Assembly: GCF_000426285.1 (NCBI RefSeq)
Contig: NZ_AUFB01000018.1
Coordinates: 1 to 64,000 of the forward strand
Length of the DNA stretch: 64,000 nucleotides
Origin: Rhizobium leucaenae USDA 9039
GTDB lineage: Bacteria; Pseudomonadota; Alphaproteobacteria; Rhizobiales; Rhizobiaceae
Direction: 5' to 3'
The notes below the pieces were generated by a model, which did no database searches, was not told where the DNA came from, and saw only the letters and a program-made list of their open reading frames with translations. Numbering within the stretch: position 1 is the stretch's first letter; each line of letters begins with the position of its first letter. Shown piece by piece: positions 52,428 to 61,131 of the stretch. A program made the translations under genes and the position numbers.

Positions 52428-53264
52428 TCATTCCTTGATTCCGCCCTGCGTCAGGCCTTCGATAATGTGTCGTTGGAAGAAGAGGACCAAAACAATCAGC
52501 GGCACGGTGACGACCGCTGACGCAGCGGCGATGTCTCCCCAGGGCACGTAGTATTGGTTGGTGAAATTGGCGATGCCCACCGGAATGGTCTGGCTGTCGC
52601 TGTCCGAAGTGAAGGCGAGCGCAAACAGAAACTCGTTCCAGGCGGTGATGAAGGCGAGCAGGCCAGTGGTCACGAGGCTTGGAAGGGACATCGGCAGGAT
52701 GATATGCCAAAGCAGGCCGATCACCCCCACGCCGTCCATGCGCGCCGCTTCGTCGATCTCCCGCGGCAGCGTCTCGAAATAGCCGAAGAGAACCCAGGTC
52801 ACGAGCGGCAGCCCAAGCGCCAGATAGGTGATGATCAGTGCCCTATAGGTGTCCAGAAGTCCAAGATCGGACGCGATCAGATAAAGCGGTCCGACGAGCG
52901 CGATCTGCGGAAACATCGAGACCGACAGGATGACCATGAGGATTCCAAATCGCCCCTTCACGTCGAGACGGGACAGTGCAAAAGCGGCAAGTGAGCCGAC
53001 GATCAGGCAGAGAGCTGTCGTTGCGAGCGATACGATGAGCGAGTTCAAGACGTAGTGGTGCAGGCCCTTTTCCACGAAGGCATTGTAATAATGCTCCAGC
53101 GTGAATGGGTGCGGGATGAGCGACGGCGTGCCTTCCGTCAGTGCCTTGTCGAGTTGGAACGAGGTGGAGAACTGCCAAAGGAATGGCCCCGCGGACCACA
53201 CGAGAATGAGAAGTGCGCCAACATAGATCGTGATGCTCTGGAAGACGGAGCGGCTGCCGTTCAT
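52428..53264 (-). CDS. CUT1 sugar ABC importer, permease 2 (MalG type)
   Basis: A 278-residue permease with six membrane segments and the EAA loop REIDEAARMDGVGVIGLLWHIILPM near 190. It overlaps the MalF-type gene by four bases. Third gene of the nine-gene operon. Confidence 0.9.
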   Translation of the reverse strand: MNGSRSVFQSITIYVGALLILVWSAGPFLWQFSTSFQLDKALTEGTPSLIPHPFTLEHYYNAFVEKGLHHYVLNSLIVSLATTALCLIVGSLAAFALSRLDVKGRFGILMVILSVSMFPQIALVGPLYLIASDLGLLDTYRALIITYLALGLPLVTWVLFGYFETLPREIDEAARMDGVGVIGLLWHIILPMSLPSLVTTGLLAFITAWNEFLFALAFTSDSDSQTIPVGIANFTNQYYVPWGDIAAASAVVTVPLIVLVLFFQRHIIEGLTQGGIKE

Positions 53265-54193
53265 GTGGTCTTCCTTAGCTGCCTGACGAGGAAGAGACAG
53301 AAGACCAGGGCGATGACGCCTTCGGTGATGAACATTGCTGTCGAGATGGCCGAACCGTAACCGAACTGCAGTGTCGAGAAGAGCACCTTATAGGACAGCG
53401 TCGAAAGCGTTTCGGTGGAATCCGCCGGACCGCCACCGGTCAGCACATAGACCAGATCGAAAACGCGAAATGCATCCAGCGCCCTAAAAAGACCGGCAAT
53501 GAGCAGGGTCGGCAGCAGCAGCGGCAGGCGGATATTCCAAAAGATCGTCCAGGCCCCGGCGCCGTCCATGCGGGCCGCCTCGATCAACGATTTCGGAACG
53601 GTCTGAAGACCGGTCAGCAGGAGCAGCGCCATGAACGGCGTCGTTTTCCAGACATCGGCAAGGATGATCGTCGTCAGCGCGGTTTCGGGTGCACCGTACC
53701 AGTTCACATTCTGATCGATCAAACCAAGGTGGAGCAGAATGAAATTGATGATGCCGTGCTGGCCATCGAACAGCCATCCGAACATCTTCGACGTGACGAC
53801 CGTTGGCATTGCCCAGGGAACGAGCATTGCAGCGCGGATGATACCGCGGCCACTGAAATGCTCGCAAAGGATCAGCGCCATGGCGAGGCCGATCAGCGTC
53901 TCAAGCCCCGTCGATGCGGCGGTGAACCAGATCGTATGCCACCAGGCATTCCAGAACGGCGGGTCCGCCAGCAATTGCAGATAGTTGGCAAAGCCGACGA
54001 AATCATTGTCCTGCGTAATCAGGGAACGGTTGGTGACAGAAAGATAGACGCCATTGATGATCGGATAGAAGGAAACCGATCCCAGCGACATGAAGGCCGG
54101 CAACAGCAGGAGCCAGGGCCAGAGGGCGCTCGGAAGCGCCCCCATTGACCTTCGCATCCTGCTGTCGGCGGGGGCCGTCAATGCAGTGGCCAT
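53261..54193 (-). CDS. CUT1 sugar ABC importer, permease 1 (MalF type)
   Basis: A 310-residue permease with a short N-terminal tail, six membrane segments and the EAA loop LIEAARMDGAGAWTIFWNIRLPLL near 210. Start is taken as the ATG at 54191-54193, one base after the binding-protein stop, rather than the TTG three codons earlier. Works with the MalG-type partner. Confidence 0.9.
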   Translation of the reverse strand: MATALTAPADSRMRRSMGALPSALWPWLLLLPAFMSLGSVSFYPIINGVYLSVTNRSLITQDNDFVGFANYLQLLADPPFWNAWWHTIWFTAASTGLETLIGLAMALILCEHFSGRGIIRAAMLVPWAMPTVVTSKMFGWLFDGQHGIINFILLHLGLIDQNVNWYGAPETALTTIILADVWKTTPFMALLLLTGLQTVPKSLIEAARMDGAGAWTIFWNIRLPLLLPTLLIAGLFRALDAFRVFDLVYVLTGGGPADSTETLSTLSYKVLFSTLQFGYGSAISTAMFITEGVIALVFCLFLVRQLRKTT

Positions 54194-54194
54194 A

Positions 54195-55529
54195 TCAGGC
54201 AACGATTTTGTTGATCTGATCGGCGGCAGCCTTGAGCTCAGCCTGGACGTTGCCGCTGACCAGAGCCTTGGAAATGCTGGACTGCAACGCCAGCGTCACC
54301 TTGGCATATTGCGGGGTGATCGGCCGGGGCGTGGCTCCGATGAAGACGTTTTGAAGGCTTGCCATGAACGGCTGCTCGGCCTTTAGCTTCGCATTTTCGA
54401 AGATTGCCGGGCGTGAGGGTGCGAGGCCGAAATTCAGGGCGAGACGGGTCTGGGTTTCCGGAGATGACATCCAGCTCAGGAACTCGATCGCCGCTTCCCG
54501 CTTCTTGGAGTTGGCGTTGACGCCAAGCTGATAGCCGCCGAGGCATGCTGCACTTTTGCCGCCGGCAAAATGCGGCAGCGGCGCAACCGCGACCTTATCC
54601 ACCACATGCGAGGCTTTCGGGTCCTGGGCGATCGGATAGACGTAGGACCAGTTGCGCATGAACATCGCTTCGCCCGAGGTGAAGGGCTGACGGGAAGGCT
54701 CTTCGTCCCAGGAGAGCACGTTCTGCGGGCTGATCTTCGTCTTGTTGATCGTGTCGTAAAGGAACTGGATCGCCTCCACCGCGGCTTTCTCGCCGATCAC
54801 GGACGATTTGGCGTCGGCTGCCAGGATGGAGCCGCCATTCGAGGTGATAACCTCGACAGCATCGCAGATGAGGACTTCGGCCTGCTTGCCCTGCCAGAGA
54901 TAACCGAACTTGGCATCGCCGGCTTTCTGAGCGGCGGCGGCCATGGTCGCCATATCGTCCCAGGTCTCGGGTACCTTGCCGCCATGCTTTTCCACGAGAT
55001 CCTTGCGATAGTAGAACATGCCGGAATCGACGAACCACGGAAGCGCGGTCAGCTTTTCATTGTAAGTGCAGGCTGCGACCGTTCCGGGAAAATAATCGCT
55101 GCGTTTTTCCTTCGGGAAATATTGGTCCAGCGGCAATGCCCAGCCGGCCGCCGCAAAGCCGGCGATCCAGATCACGTCCTGGCTGAAGACGTCAGGCGTT
55201 CCGTTACGGCGGGCCAACTGCTGGATCAGGCCCTGGTAGACCTCGGTCGACGAACTCGGCGGCGGGAGCTCGATGAATTTGACCATGATGCGGTCCTGCG
55301 ACTCGTTATAGGCCTTGACGAGATCGCCGATACCTTCCTTGCCGAAGAAACTTGCGCTGGCAAAGCTGATCTCCGTGCGATCGGCAGCGCGTGCCGTGCG
55401 CATGCCAAGACCGGATGCGATACCGAGGGTCGCCGCGCCCGCGGCTCCGAGCAGGAAGTGACGACGGTCAAGCATTGCGGAATCTGCAACTACATTCGAA
55501 GCAATCGGCGCTTTCTTGAAATCGCTCAT
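54195..55529 (-). CDS. CUT1 extracellular solute-binding protein (family 1)
   Basis: A 444-residue exported protein. An N-terminal extension leads to a Tat-like signal (LDRRHFLLGAAGAATLG) with cleavage probably after ARA. The binding lobes include VKAYNESQDRIMVKFIELP and LTALPWFVDSGMFYYRKDL, typical of large oligosaccharide-binding proteins. The first ATG after TGGGAGGGAAAC is used; a later ATG at the LDRR segment is possible. First gene of the nine-gene operon, divergent from the Gfo/Idh gene at 55709. Confidence 0.88.
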   Translation of the reverse strand: MSDFKKAPIASNVVADSAMLDRRHFLLGAAGAATLGIASGLGMRTARAADRTEISFASASFFGKEGIGDLVKAYNESQDRIMVKFIELPPPSSSTEVYQGLIQQLARRNGTPDVFSQDVIWIAGFAAAGWALPLDQYFPKEKRSDYFPGTVAACTYNEKLTALPWFVDSGMFYYRKDLVEKHGGKVPETWDDMATMAAAAQKAGDAKFGYLWQGKQAEVLICDAVEVITSNGGSILAADAKSSVIGEKAAVEAIQFLYDTINKTKISPQNVLSWDEEPSRQPFTSGEAMFMRNWSYVYPIAQDPKASHVVDKVAVAPLPHFAGGKSAACLGGYQLGVNANSKKREAAIEFLSWMSSPETQTRLALNFGLAPSRPAIFENAKLKAEQPFMASLQNVFIGATPRPITPQYAKVTLALQSSISKALVSGNVQAELKAAADQINKIVA

Positions 55530-55601
55530 GTTTCCCTCCCAGGAAAAACTGGCGTCCTCCGAAATTCTCCGCGCCAGCATTGGCATATGTTTGATAAAAA
55601 A

Positions 55602-55615
55602 TTGTCGCGCGTCAA
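55602..55615. promoter_or_regulatory. Near-palindrome TTGTCGCGCGTCAA in the divergent promoter
   Basis: Symmetric except for one pair of positions. It lies 72 bases before the binding-protein start and 93 before the divergent Gfo/Idh gene. Related TGTCGCGCAAAA and TTGACGCGCAAAA sequences occur at 58998 and 59034 upstream of the LacI gene, so all may be sites for that regulator. Confidence 0.35.
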
Positions 55616-55708
55616 GAAATAAGATGTTTTAAATCACTTTAGGATGCATTTGGGTCGGTTCACGCGTTCGCGACATATGGGCCGTCAGGTACTGGGAGGA
55701 TTTTAAAA

Positions 55709-56857
55709 ATGAGCGGAAAAACGACGGAAAAACTTGGTATTGGCATCATCGGCTGCGGCAATATATCAATGACCTATCTGCGCAACGCCGCGCTGTTTGC
55801 CGGCATCGAGTTGCGGGCCTGCACCGATATTTCGGCTGACGCTGCGGCCCTTCGCGCACGGGAATTCGGCATTCGCTGCGTAAACGTCGATCAGTTACTT
55901 GCGGATCCCGAGGTCGATCTCGTCCTCAACCTGACTGTGCCGGCAGTGCATTTCGACGTCACCATGTCGGCCTTGTCCGCCGGCAAGCACGTCTTCACGG
56001 AAAAGCCGCTGGCAACATCGGCGGCCGATGGGCGGATTTTGGTAGCGGAGGCGAAAAGCCGAGGTTTGCTGCTCGGCTCCGCGCCCGATACCTTCCTTGG
56101 TGCGGCGAGCCGGCGTGCGCGTCGCTTAATGGAAGAAGGCGCGATAGGCCGCCCCGTTAGCGGCACCGCCTTCATGATGGGACGCGGCATGGAGCACTGG
56201 CACCCCAATCCGCAGTTCTACTATCAGCCCGGCGGCGGCCCGGTTTTCGATATGGGACCCTATTACCTGACCATGATGGTGAATTTGCTCGGTCCGGTGG
56301 TGCGCGTCATGGCGATGGCAACGAGAGGTCAGGATGAACGTCTTATCACGGCGGAAGGCCCCTTCAAGAATACGACCTTCAAGGTCGGCACGCCGACCAA
56401 CGTTCTGTCGCTGCTCGAATTTCAATCCGGTGCGACCGTCAACTTCGGCGCATCCTGGGATGTCTTCCGCCATTCCAATCATCCGATTGAGTTGCACGGC
56501 ACCGAAGGCTCGCTGCGTCTGCCGGATCCGGATACATTCGGCGGTACGGTCTCTCTGTCCGAACGGGGTGCCGAGTGGCGCAATTTCGAAAGTGATGGCG
56601 AGCTTTACGGCGAGCGGAACTGGCCGTTTGCCGCGCCGGACAGAGCAAACTATCGTATGCTCGGCGTTGCCGACCTAGCACGCGCGCTTTCCGAAAACAG
56701 GCCGCCTCGCGCATCGGGGGAGCTGGCTCTTCATGTGCTCGAAATCATGGAGGCTATTCTCGCCTCCGGCGAGAGCGGTCAGTCGGTCAGTGTCGGTGGT
56801 GGCCTGGCGCGGCCGCCGCTTCTTGGGGAGGCCGAAGCGCGCAGTTTTTTGGCCTGA
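55709..56857 (+). CDS. Gfo/Idh/MocA-family dehydrogenase (second)
   Basis: A 382-residue oxidoreductase with cofactor motif IGIIGCGNISMTYLRNA, catalytic EKPLAT near 100 and a C-terminal sheet domain containing FDMGPYYLTMMVNLLG, whose Asp and Tyr are typical substrate-site residues. It is divergent from the nine-gene operon and followed after 20 bases by the esterase gene. Two different Gfo/Idh enzymes in one locus suggest oxidation of one carbon and later reduction of another, a known way to epimerise or cleave glycosides. Confidence 0.88.
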   Translation: MSGKTTEKLGIGIIGCGNISMTYLRNAALFAGIELRACTDISADAAALRAREFGIRCVNVDQLLADPEVDLVLNLTVPAVHFDVTMSALSAGKHVFTEKPLATSAADGRILVAEAKSRGLLLGSAPDTFLGAASRRARRLMEEGAIGRPVSGTAFMMGRGMEHWHPNPQFYYQPGGGPVFDMGPYYLTMMVNLLGPVVRVMAMATRGQDERLITAEGPFKNTTFKVGTPTNVLSLLEFQSGATVNFGASWDVFRHSNHPIELHGTEGSLRLPDPDTFGGTVSLSERGAEWRNFESDGELYGERNWPFAAPDRANYRMLGVADLARALSENRPPRASGELALHVLEIMEAILASGESGQSVSVGGGLARPPLLGEAEARSFLA

Positions 56858-56877
56858 TCGCTGCACGGGAGGATGAC

Positions 56878-57831
56878 GTGACGGGATATCTCGATGAAGA
56901 GGCGCAATGGGTTCTCGATATCAGCAGGGCGGCGAAGGCCCGGCCGTTTGAATCCGGCAGCCCCCTAGAAGCCCGTATCGCCTACAATGCTGGCAGCCCG
57001 GCGCTTCAGGGCGCCCGGGAGGCGGTCGCTTCGGTAGAGGAGCGCCAGATCAGCGGCCCCAACGGTCCGATCAAGGTGCGCATCTACCGCGGCATCGGAG
57101 CGCCTTCCCAGGATGGGCCAGGTCTTCTCTATCTTCACGGCGGCGGCTGGGTGATCGGCAGTCTCGACTCTCACGACGAGATTTGCCGATGGTTCGCCAA
57201 TCTTGCAGAATGCACGGTGGTCTGCCCGGACTATCGTCTGGCACCGGAACACAAGTTTCCCGCCGGTCTGATGGATTGCGCCGCAACGCTGGCATTCATG
57301 GCGGAGACTGCCGCGGATCTCGGCGTCGATCCGAAGCGGCTTGCGGTCGCCGGCGACAGCGCCGGCGGTAACCTTGCGGCCGTGCTGGCGTTGATGGCGC
57401 GTTCAGGCGAGGCCCCGCAGATTGCGGGCCAACTGCTCTTCTATCCCAACACGGATGCCAGGCAGACGACCGACGGCTATCGCCGCTACGCCGAAGGCTT
57501 CGGTTTGACGGCAGCGACGATGAAATGGTTTCGCGACCACTATGTCCGCACGCCAGCCGATATCGCGGATTGGAGGGTCTCACCCTTGCTGGCTGAAACT
57601 GTTGCGAATGCGGCGCCGGCATTCATTGCCACGGCTGGCCACGACATTCTGGTGGACGAAGGCATGGCTTATTCCATGCGCCTGCAGGAGGCCGGGGTTC
57701 GCATGGTGGCGCGTCATTGGCCTGGGCAGATTCACGGCTTTGTGTCGATGGGAAGGTTCATGCCGGCCGCACGCCAGGCTGTCGAGGAAGCGGTCGTGGC
57801 GTGGCGGAGCTTTGAAAGAAATGCCGTTTAA
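56878..57831 (+). CDS. Alpha/beta hydrolase, hormone-sensitive-lipase-type esterase
   Basis: A 317-residue carboxylesterase. Oxyanion motif LYLHGGGWVIGS near 83, nucleophile GDSAGGN near 158, Asp in TAGHDILVDEG near 253 and His in GQIHGFVS near 285. It probably removes acyl groups from the imported sugar or opens a lactone. Begins with GTG after GGGAGGATGAC. It forms a two-gene operon with the Gfo/Idh gene and faces the LacI gene. Confidence 0.88.
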   Translation: MTGYLDEEAQWVLDISRAAKARPFESGSPLEARIAYNAGSPALQGAREAVASVEERQISGPNGPIKVRIYRGIGAPSQDGPGLLYLHGGGWVIGSLDSHDEICRWFANLAECTVVCPDYRLAPEHKFPAGLMDCAATLAFMAETAADLGVDPKRLAVAGDSAGGNLAAVLALMARSGEAPQIAGQLLFYPNTDARQTTDGYRRYAEGFGLTAATMKWFRDHYVRTPADIADWRVSPLLAETVANAAPAFIATAGHDILVDEGMAYSMRLQEAGVRMVARHWPGQIHGFVSMGRFMPAARQAVEEAVVAWRSFERNAV

Positions 57832-57851
57832 GCGACACCGCGCCCCCGCCT

Positions 57852-58886
57852 CTATGCCGATTGTCGCATGACCAGCGTCCCGTCCAGCGAGACTTTGCTT
57901 GCGATCATGCGAACCGGTGCATCCGTATCTCCGAGCAGCGTCAACAGTGTGTCGACGCTGCTTGCCGTCATGGACGCAAAATCCTGCGCCATCGTCGTCA
58001 GCGGCGGGCAGGTGTAGCGGCTTAGCGGGTGATCGTCATGGGCGGCTATGCGCAGGTCATCGCCCTTCTTGCGTCCGATCTTCAGCCCATGCGCGAAAGC
58101 GGCGGCCATGACGCCGAAGGCAAGACGATCATTGGCGCAGAGGATGGTCTTGAATGACAGCTTCCCAGCTTTCAGCATCGCGTCCATTTGCTCGTAGCCG
58201 ACGCGCTCGAAATCCCATGTGTAGGGGGCAATGGTCTTGATGACCTTGTGCTCGTGGCCCGAAGCCTCCATCGTGGCGATATAGCTCGCCAGCCTCTCCG
58301 GAGAGTTGTGATTGACATGGGGGATGTCGAAATAAACCGGCGGCTCTCCGGATCGACAGAGATATTCCACGATCGTTGCGACGCTCTGGTGATTGTTGTT
58401 GCCGATGAAAGGCGTGTTGCCCTCGATATAGGTGTCGAAATAGACGAGGGGGACATTCTGCGTGAGTTTTTCAAAAGCGCGCGGATCGGATTTCTGCCCG
58501 AGCGGTGCGGCAATCGCACCTGCCACTTTCAATGACAGCATGGTGCTGACGGCCTCGACCTCCAGTTCGGGCAGGCCGTGCGAGGAAATCACGATCGGCC
58601 AATAGCCTTCATCCCGCAACCGCAGTTCCAGACGGTTGACCATCTCGGCATAGAAAGGATCGGTCAGGGCCGGAACGAGAATGCCGATATTGCGGGTTCT
58701 CTTTCGATTGAGGTTTCGTGCGTAGAGATTTGGCTGGTAATCGGACGCGCGAAGGGCGGCTTCGATGAGTGCGCGTGTCGCAGGCTTTACGCTGGTCGGA
58801 TCATCAAAAAATTTAGAAAGGGTAGGGCGAGAGACACCACAGGACTTCGCAAAGTCCTCCATGGTCTTATGCGTCAGTTTTTCCAT
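57852..58886 (-). CDS. LacI-family regulator of the catabolic locus
   Basis: A 344-residue repressor. Helix-turn-helix: TMEDFAKSCGVSRPTLSKFFDDP; hinge LRASDYQPNLYARNL. Effector domain motifs: GILVPALTDPFYAEMVNRLE and FIGNNNHQSVATIVEYL. The recognition helix (RPTLSKFF) is unusual for the family. Gene position next to the esterase and divergent operon suggests it controls both. Two TGTCGCGCAAAA/TTGACGCGCAAAA copies lie upstream of its own start. Confidence 0.88.
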   Translation of the reverse strand: MEKLTHKTMEDFAKSCGVSRPTLSKFFDDPTSVKPATRALIEAALRASDYQPNLYARNLNRKRTRNIGILVPALTDPFYAEMVNRLELRLRDEGYWPIVISSHGLPELEVEAVSTMLSLKVAGAIAAPLGQKSDPRAFEKLTQNVPLVYFDTYIEGNTPFIGNNNHQSVATIVEYLCRSGEPPVYFDIPHVNHNSPERLASYIATMEASGHEHKVIKTIAPYTWDFERVGYEQMDAMLKAGKLSFKTILCANDRLAFGVMAAAFAHGLKIGRKKGDDLRIAAHDDHPLSRYTCPPLTTMAQDFASMTASSVDTLLTLLGDTDAPVRMIASKVSLDGTLVMRQSA

Positions 58887-58993
58887 CGATAGTCGACCAT
58901 ATTCAAATCACTGTACCCGACAATGATCGTTATGCGTCTGCGAAGAAGCAGGCGCAATCGGCAAACGTAAATTCCAGGCAAGTTCTTTCGAGC

Positions 58994-59046
58994 TTTGTGT
59001 CGCGCAAAAACATAACATGCGAAAATTTATAAATTGACGCGCAAAA
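58994..59046. promoter_or_regulatory. Two CGCGCAAAA boxes upstream of the LacI gene
   Basis: TGTCGCGCAAAA (58998-59009) and TTGACGCGCAAAA (59034-59046) share GNCGCGCAAAA, and start 36 bases apart in the promoter region of the repressor. A related sequence is at 55602. Possible autoregulatory sites; evidence is only the repetition. Confidence 0.3.
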
Positions 59047-59126
59047 TGCAAGTCGCGGCAAAAACTGCTTGGTTGACCCGCCGCCTCAATCGGTAAACTG
59101 GTTTCTCTCCAGAGATTCGGGAGGTC

Positions 59127-60041
59127 TCAACCTTTATCGGCGGCAGATAAGCGATCGAGAATGGCATGCGCCGTGTTTGCGTCCGTTACCAGAGCGTTGA
59201 TCATGCCGGACCTTGCAGCGCCAATGATGCCAGGCGCTTTGGCGGGTGTTGCCGCAACCGCAATGCACAAGGGAATTCGTTGCAATTGCTGCGGGGAGGC
59301 GGCGATCATGCGCGCCTCGCCATCCCAATGAAGGATTTCGCCCGCTTCGGTAACGTAGTGGCGCAGAACATCACCGGCCGCATGGCTGAGGGCTTTTTCT
59401 CCCGGGAGTGCTGCCGTGGCCTCGGAGGGATTTGCAGCGTGCGTCAAGCCGACGCCGACGATCGCAGCATCCAGCTTGTTCCACAGCGACGTCACCTGCT
59501 GAACCGTGGGATCGGCGAGGAACGCATCGCGCAGCTCCGAGGATGAAATATAGGGGGCGTGTAGAAAATGCGGAATTCCACCCATCTGCTCCGCGGCCTG
59601 CCGCACGAACTCATTGATTTGGAAATGCGGAGCTGCTTGCTGCATTCCCCCGTTGAGCGCAATGGTCACGATACCCGGCAGTTGCGGCAGGCCTGCAAAG
59701 GTAACCTCCCGAACAGCCCGTCCCCAGCCGATGCCAAGCGTCGAACCCGATCGCAGTCCCGCTTGTTGCAACAGTGATCCGAGCGGCGGGGCAAGGGCGC
59801 TGAGAACATTCGACGACGGCGTATCGATCACGACAGCATTGCGCAATTTCAAGCCATCAACCAATGCCGCGCTCAAATCTTCCGACGGGGAAAGATCGAT
59901 CACCTCAATCCGAACGATGCCGGCCGCGCGTGCTTTCTGGAGCAGCCGCGAGACCGTGGCCGTTGATAATCCAAGCTTTTTGGCAATATCAACTTGCGAC
60001 ATGTCGGATTGGTAATGCAGCTTCGCAACCATATGCAGCAA
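59127..60041 (-). CDS. SorC/DeoR-type sugar-responsive regulator
   Basis: A 304-residue SorC-family protein. The N-terminal helix-turn-helix is MSQVDIAKKLGLSTATVSRLLQKARAAGIV; the remainder is the sugar-phosphate-binding domain (LGIGWGRAVREVTF, AIVGVGLT). The start is uncertain: a TTG at 60041 or the ATG three codons later; upstream codons in frame reach a stop without ATG or GTG. It is divergent from the aldolase/kinase operon and likely senses a phosphorylated intermediate of that route. Confidence 0.85.
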   Translation of the reverse strand: MLHMVAKLHYQSDMSQVDIAKKLGLSTATVSRLLQKARAAGIVRIEVIDLSPSEDLSAALVDGLKLRNAVVIDTPSSNVLSALAPPLGSLLQQAGLRSGSTLGIGWGRAVREVTFAGLPQLPGIVTIALNGGMQQAAPHFQINEFVRQAAEQMGGIPHFLHAPYISSSELRDAFLADPTVQQVTSLWNKLDAAIVGVGLTHAANPSEATAALPGEKALSHAAGDVLRHYVTEAGEILHWDGEARMIAASPQQLQRIPLCIAVAATPAKAPGIIGAARSGMINALVTDANTAHAILDRLSAADKG

Positions 60042-60103
60042 TGCACGGTTCGTTGCAGGCTCCTGCGACTGAGACGAATTCAGATTGAAATTCCTTTCTG
60101 CAA

Positions 60104-60114
60104 TGTGTTACACA
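60104..60114. promoter_or_regulatory. Palindrome TGTGTTACACA in the divergent promoter
   Basis: A perfect 5+1+5 palindrome between the SorC gene and the aldolase operon, 63 bases upstream of the SorC start and 84 before the aldolase. Candidate operator of the SorC-type regulator. Confidence 0.4.
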
Positions 60115-60198
60115 GTCAGCGTGTGAGGTGTTATCGCTCAAAACGGCCAGTTTCGCAACGATTATGCAGGCTCCAGAGCGCTCTCCAGGGAGGATCAT

Positions 60199-61131
60199 AT
60201 GTCGAGGTTGACCACAGCCGAAATGCGAGGTTACCAACAGATTTGCGGTCATGACGGTGCCATGATGGTGATCGCCTGCGATCAGCGCGGCGGCATGCGC
60301 AGCCTGCTTGCGAGCGACCCGCAGGAGCAGGCCGCCATCTCCGACAAGACCCTCGGCGACACGAAGGCCGATATCGCCATGTTTCTTGCAAGCAAAGCCT
60401 CTTGCGTTCTCGTCGATCCGATCTGCGCTGTTCCGGCCTTGGTCGACGACCGGACTATCAGACGCGATACCGCACTGCTGATCGGCCTGGATGCATCGGG
60501 ATGGGATACGTCGCCAGAGGGGTATCGCCTTTCCAAGCTGGTTTCCGGCATTTCGGCCCGTCGTGTCCGTCAACTCGGCGCCACCGGCGGCAAGATCATG
60601 GTCTATCTCCGCGCCGACCGGGAGGAAGCAAACAGTCACAACATCGACATCCTGCGCCAGTGCATCGAGGATTTCGCGCGCGAAGACCTGCTGCTGGTCG
60701 TCGAATTCCTGACATACAGGTTCGATGACGAAGATGAAGCGGACTACAAGGCGAAGCTGCCGTCGCTCGTCGTCGGCGGAAGCAAGATTTGCCTGGACTG
60801 CGGAGCGAAGGTGCTGAAGATTCCCTATCCTGGAACTGCCGAGGCCTGTGCGGAGGTGACGAGGCTTGCAGGGGAGGTGCCCTGGGCGGTGCTATCGGCC
60901 GGTGTCGACCACTCGACGTTCCTGCGGCAGGTCGAAGATGCCATGCGCAATGGCGCGTCCGGTGTTATCGCAGGCCGATCCTTGTGGAAAGATTGCATTT
61001 CGCTCGACCGGTCCGTCACGAGGGACCGATTGGAGACTGTTGCCGTTCCGCGGCTTCGCGAAATTCAAGCTGTGATATCAGCACATTTCAAAGGCGTTCA
61101 GTCCGACCAGGGACAGAAAGCAGATGTCTGA
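60199..61131 (+). CDS. LacD-type class I aldolase (tagatose-1,6-bisphosphate/sulfofructose-phosphate aldolase family)
   Basis: A 310-residue TIM barrel of the LacD/YihT/DhnA kind. It opens with GYQQICGHDGAMMVIACDQRGGMR, the family signature around the first strand. The Schiff-base Lys is most likely that of VLKIPYPG near residue 213, with VVEFLTYRF before it and LSAGVDHSTF and VIAGRSLWKD after, which form the phosphate site. Such aldolases split a ketose bisphosphate or 6-sulfo-ketose phosphate into two trioses. It is followed, with an eight-base overlap, by the fused ROK kinase, and preceded by a SorC regulator. Exact substrate not deducible. Confidence 0.85.
   Translation: MSRLTTAEMRGYQQICGHDGAMMVIACDQRGGMRSLLASDPQEQAAISDKTLGDTKADIAMFLASKASCVLVDPICAVPALVDDRTIRRDTALLIGLDASGWDTSPEGYRLSKLVSGISARRVRQLGATGGKIMVYLRADREEANSHNIDILRQCIEDFAREDLLLVVEFLTYRFDDEDEADYKAKLPSLVVGGSKICLDCGAKVLKIPYPGTAEACAEVTRLAGEVPWAVLSAGVDHSTFLRQVEDAMRNGASGVIAGRSLWKDCISLDRSVTRDRLETVAVPRLREIQAVISAHFKGVQSDQGQKADV

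Noticed and set aside
54570..55622. 350-codon plus-strand frame
   Set aside because: Antisense shadow of the CUT1 binding protein at 54195-55529.
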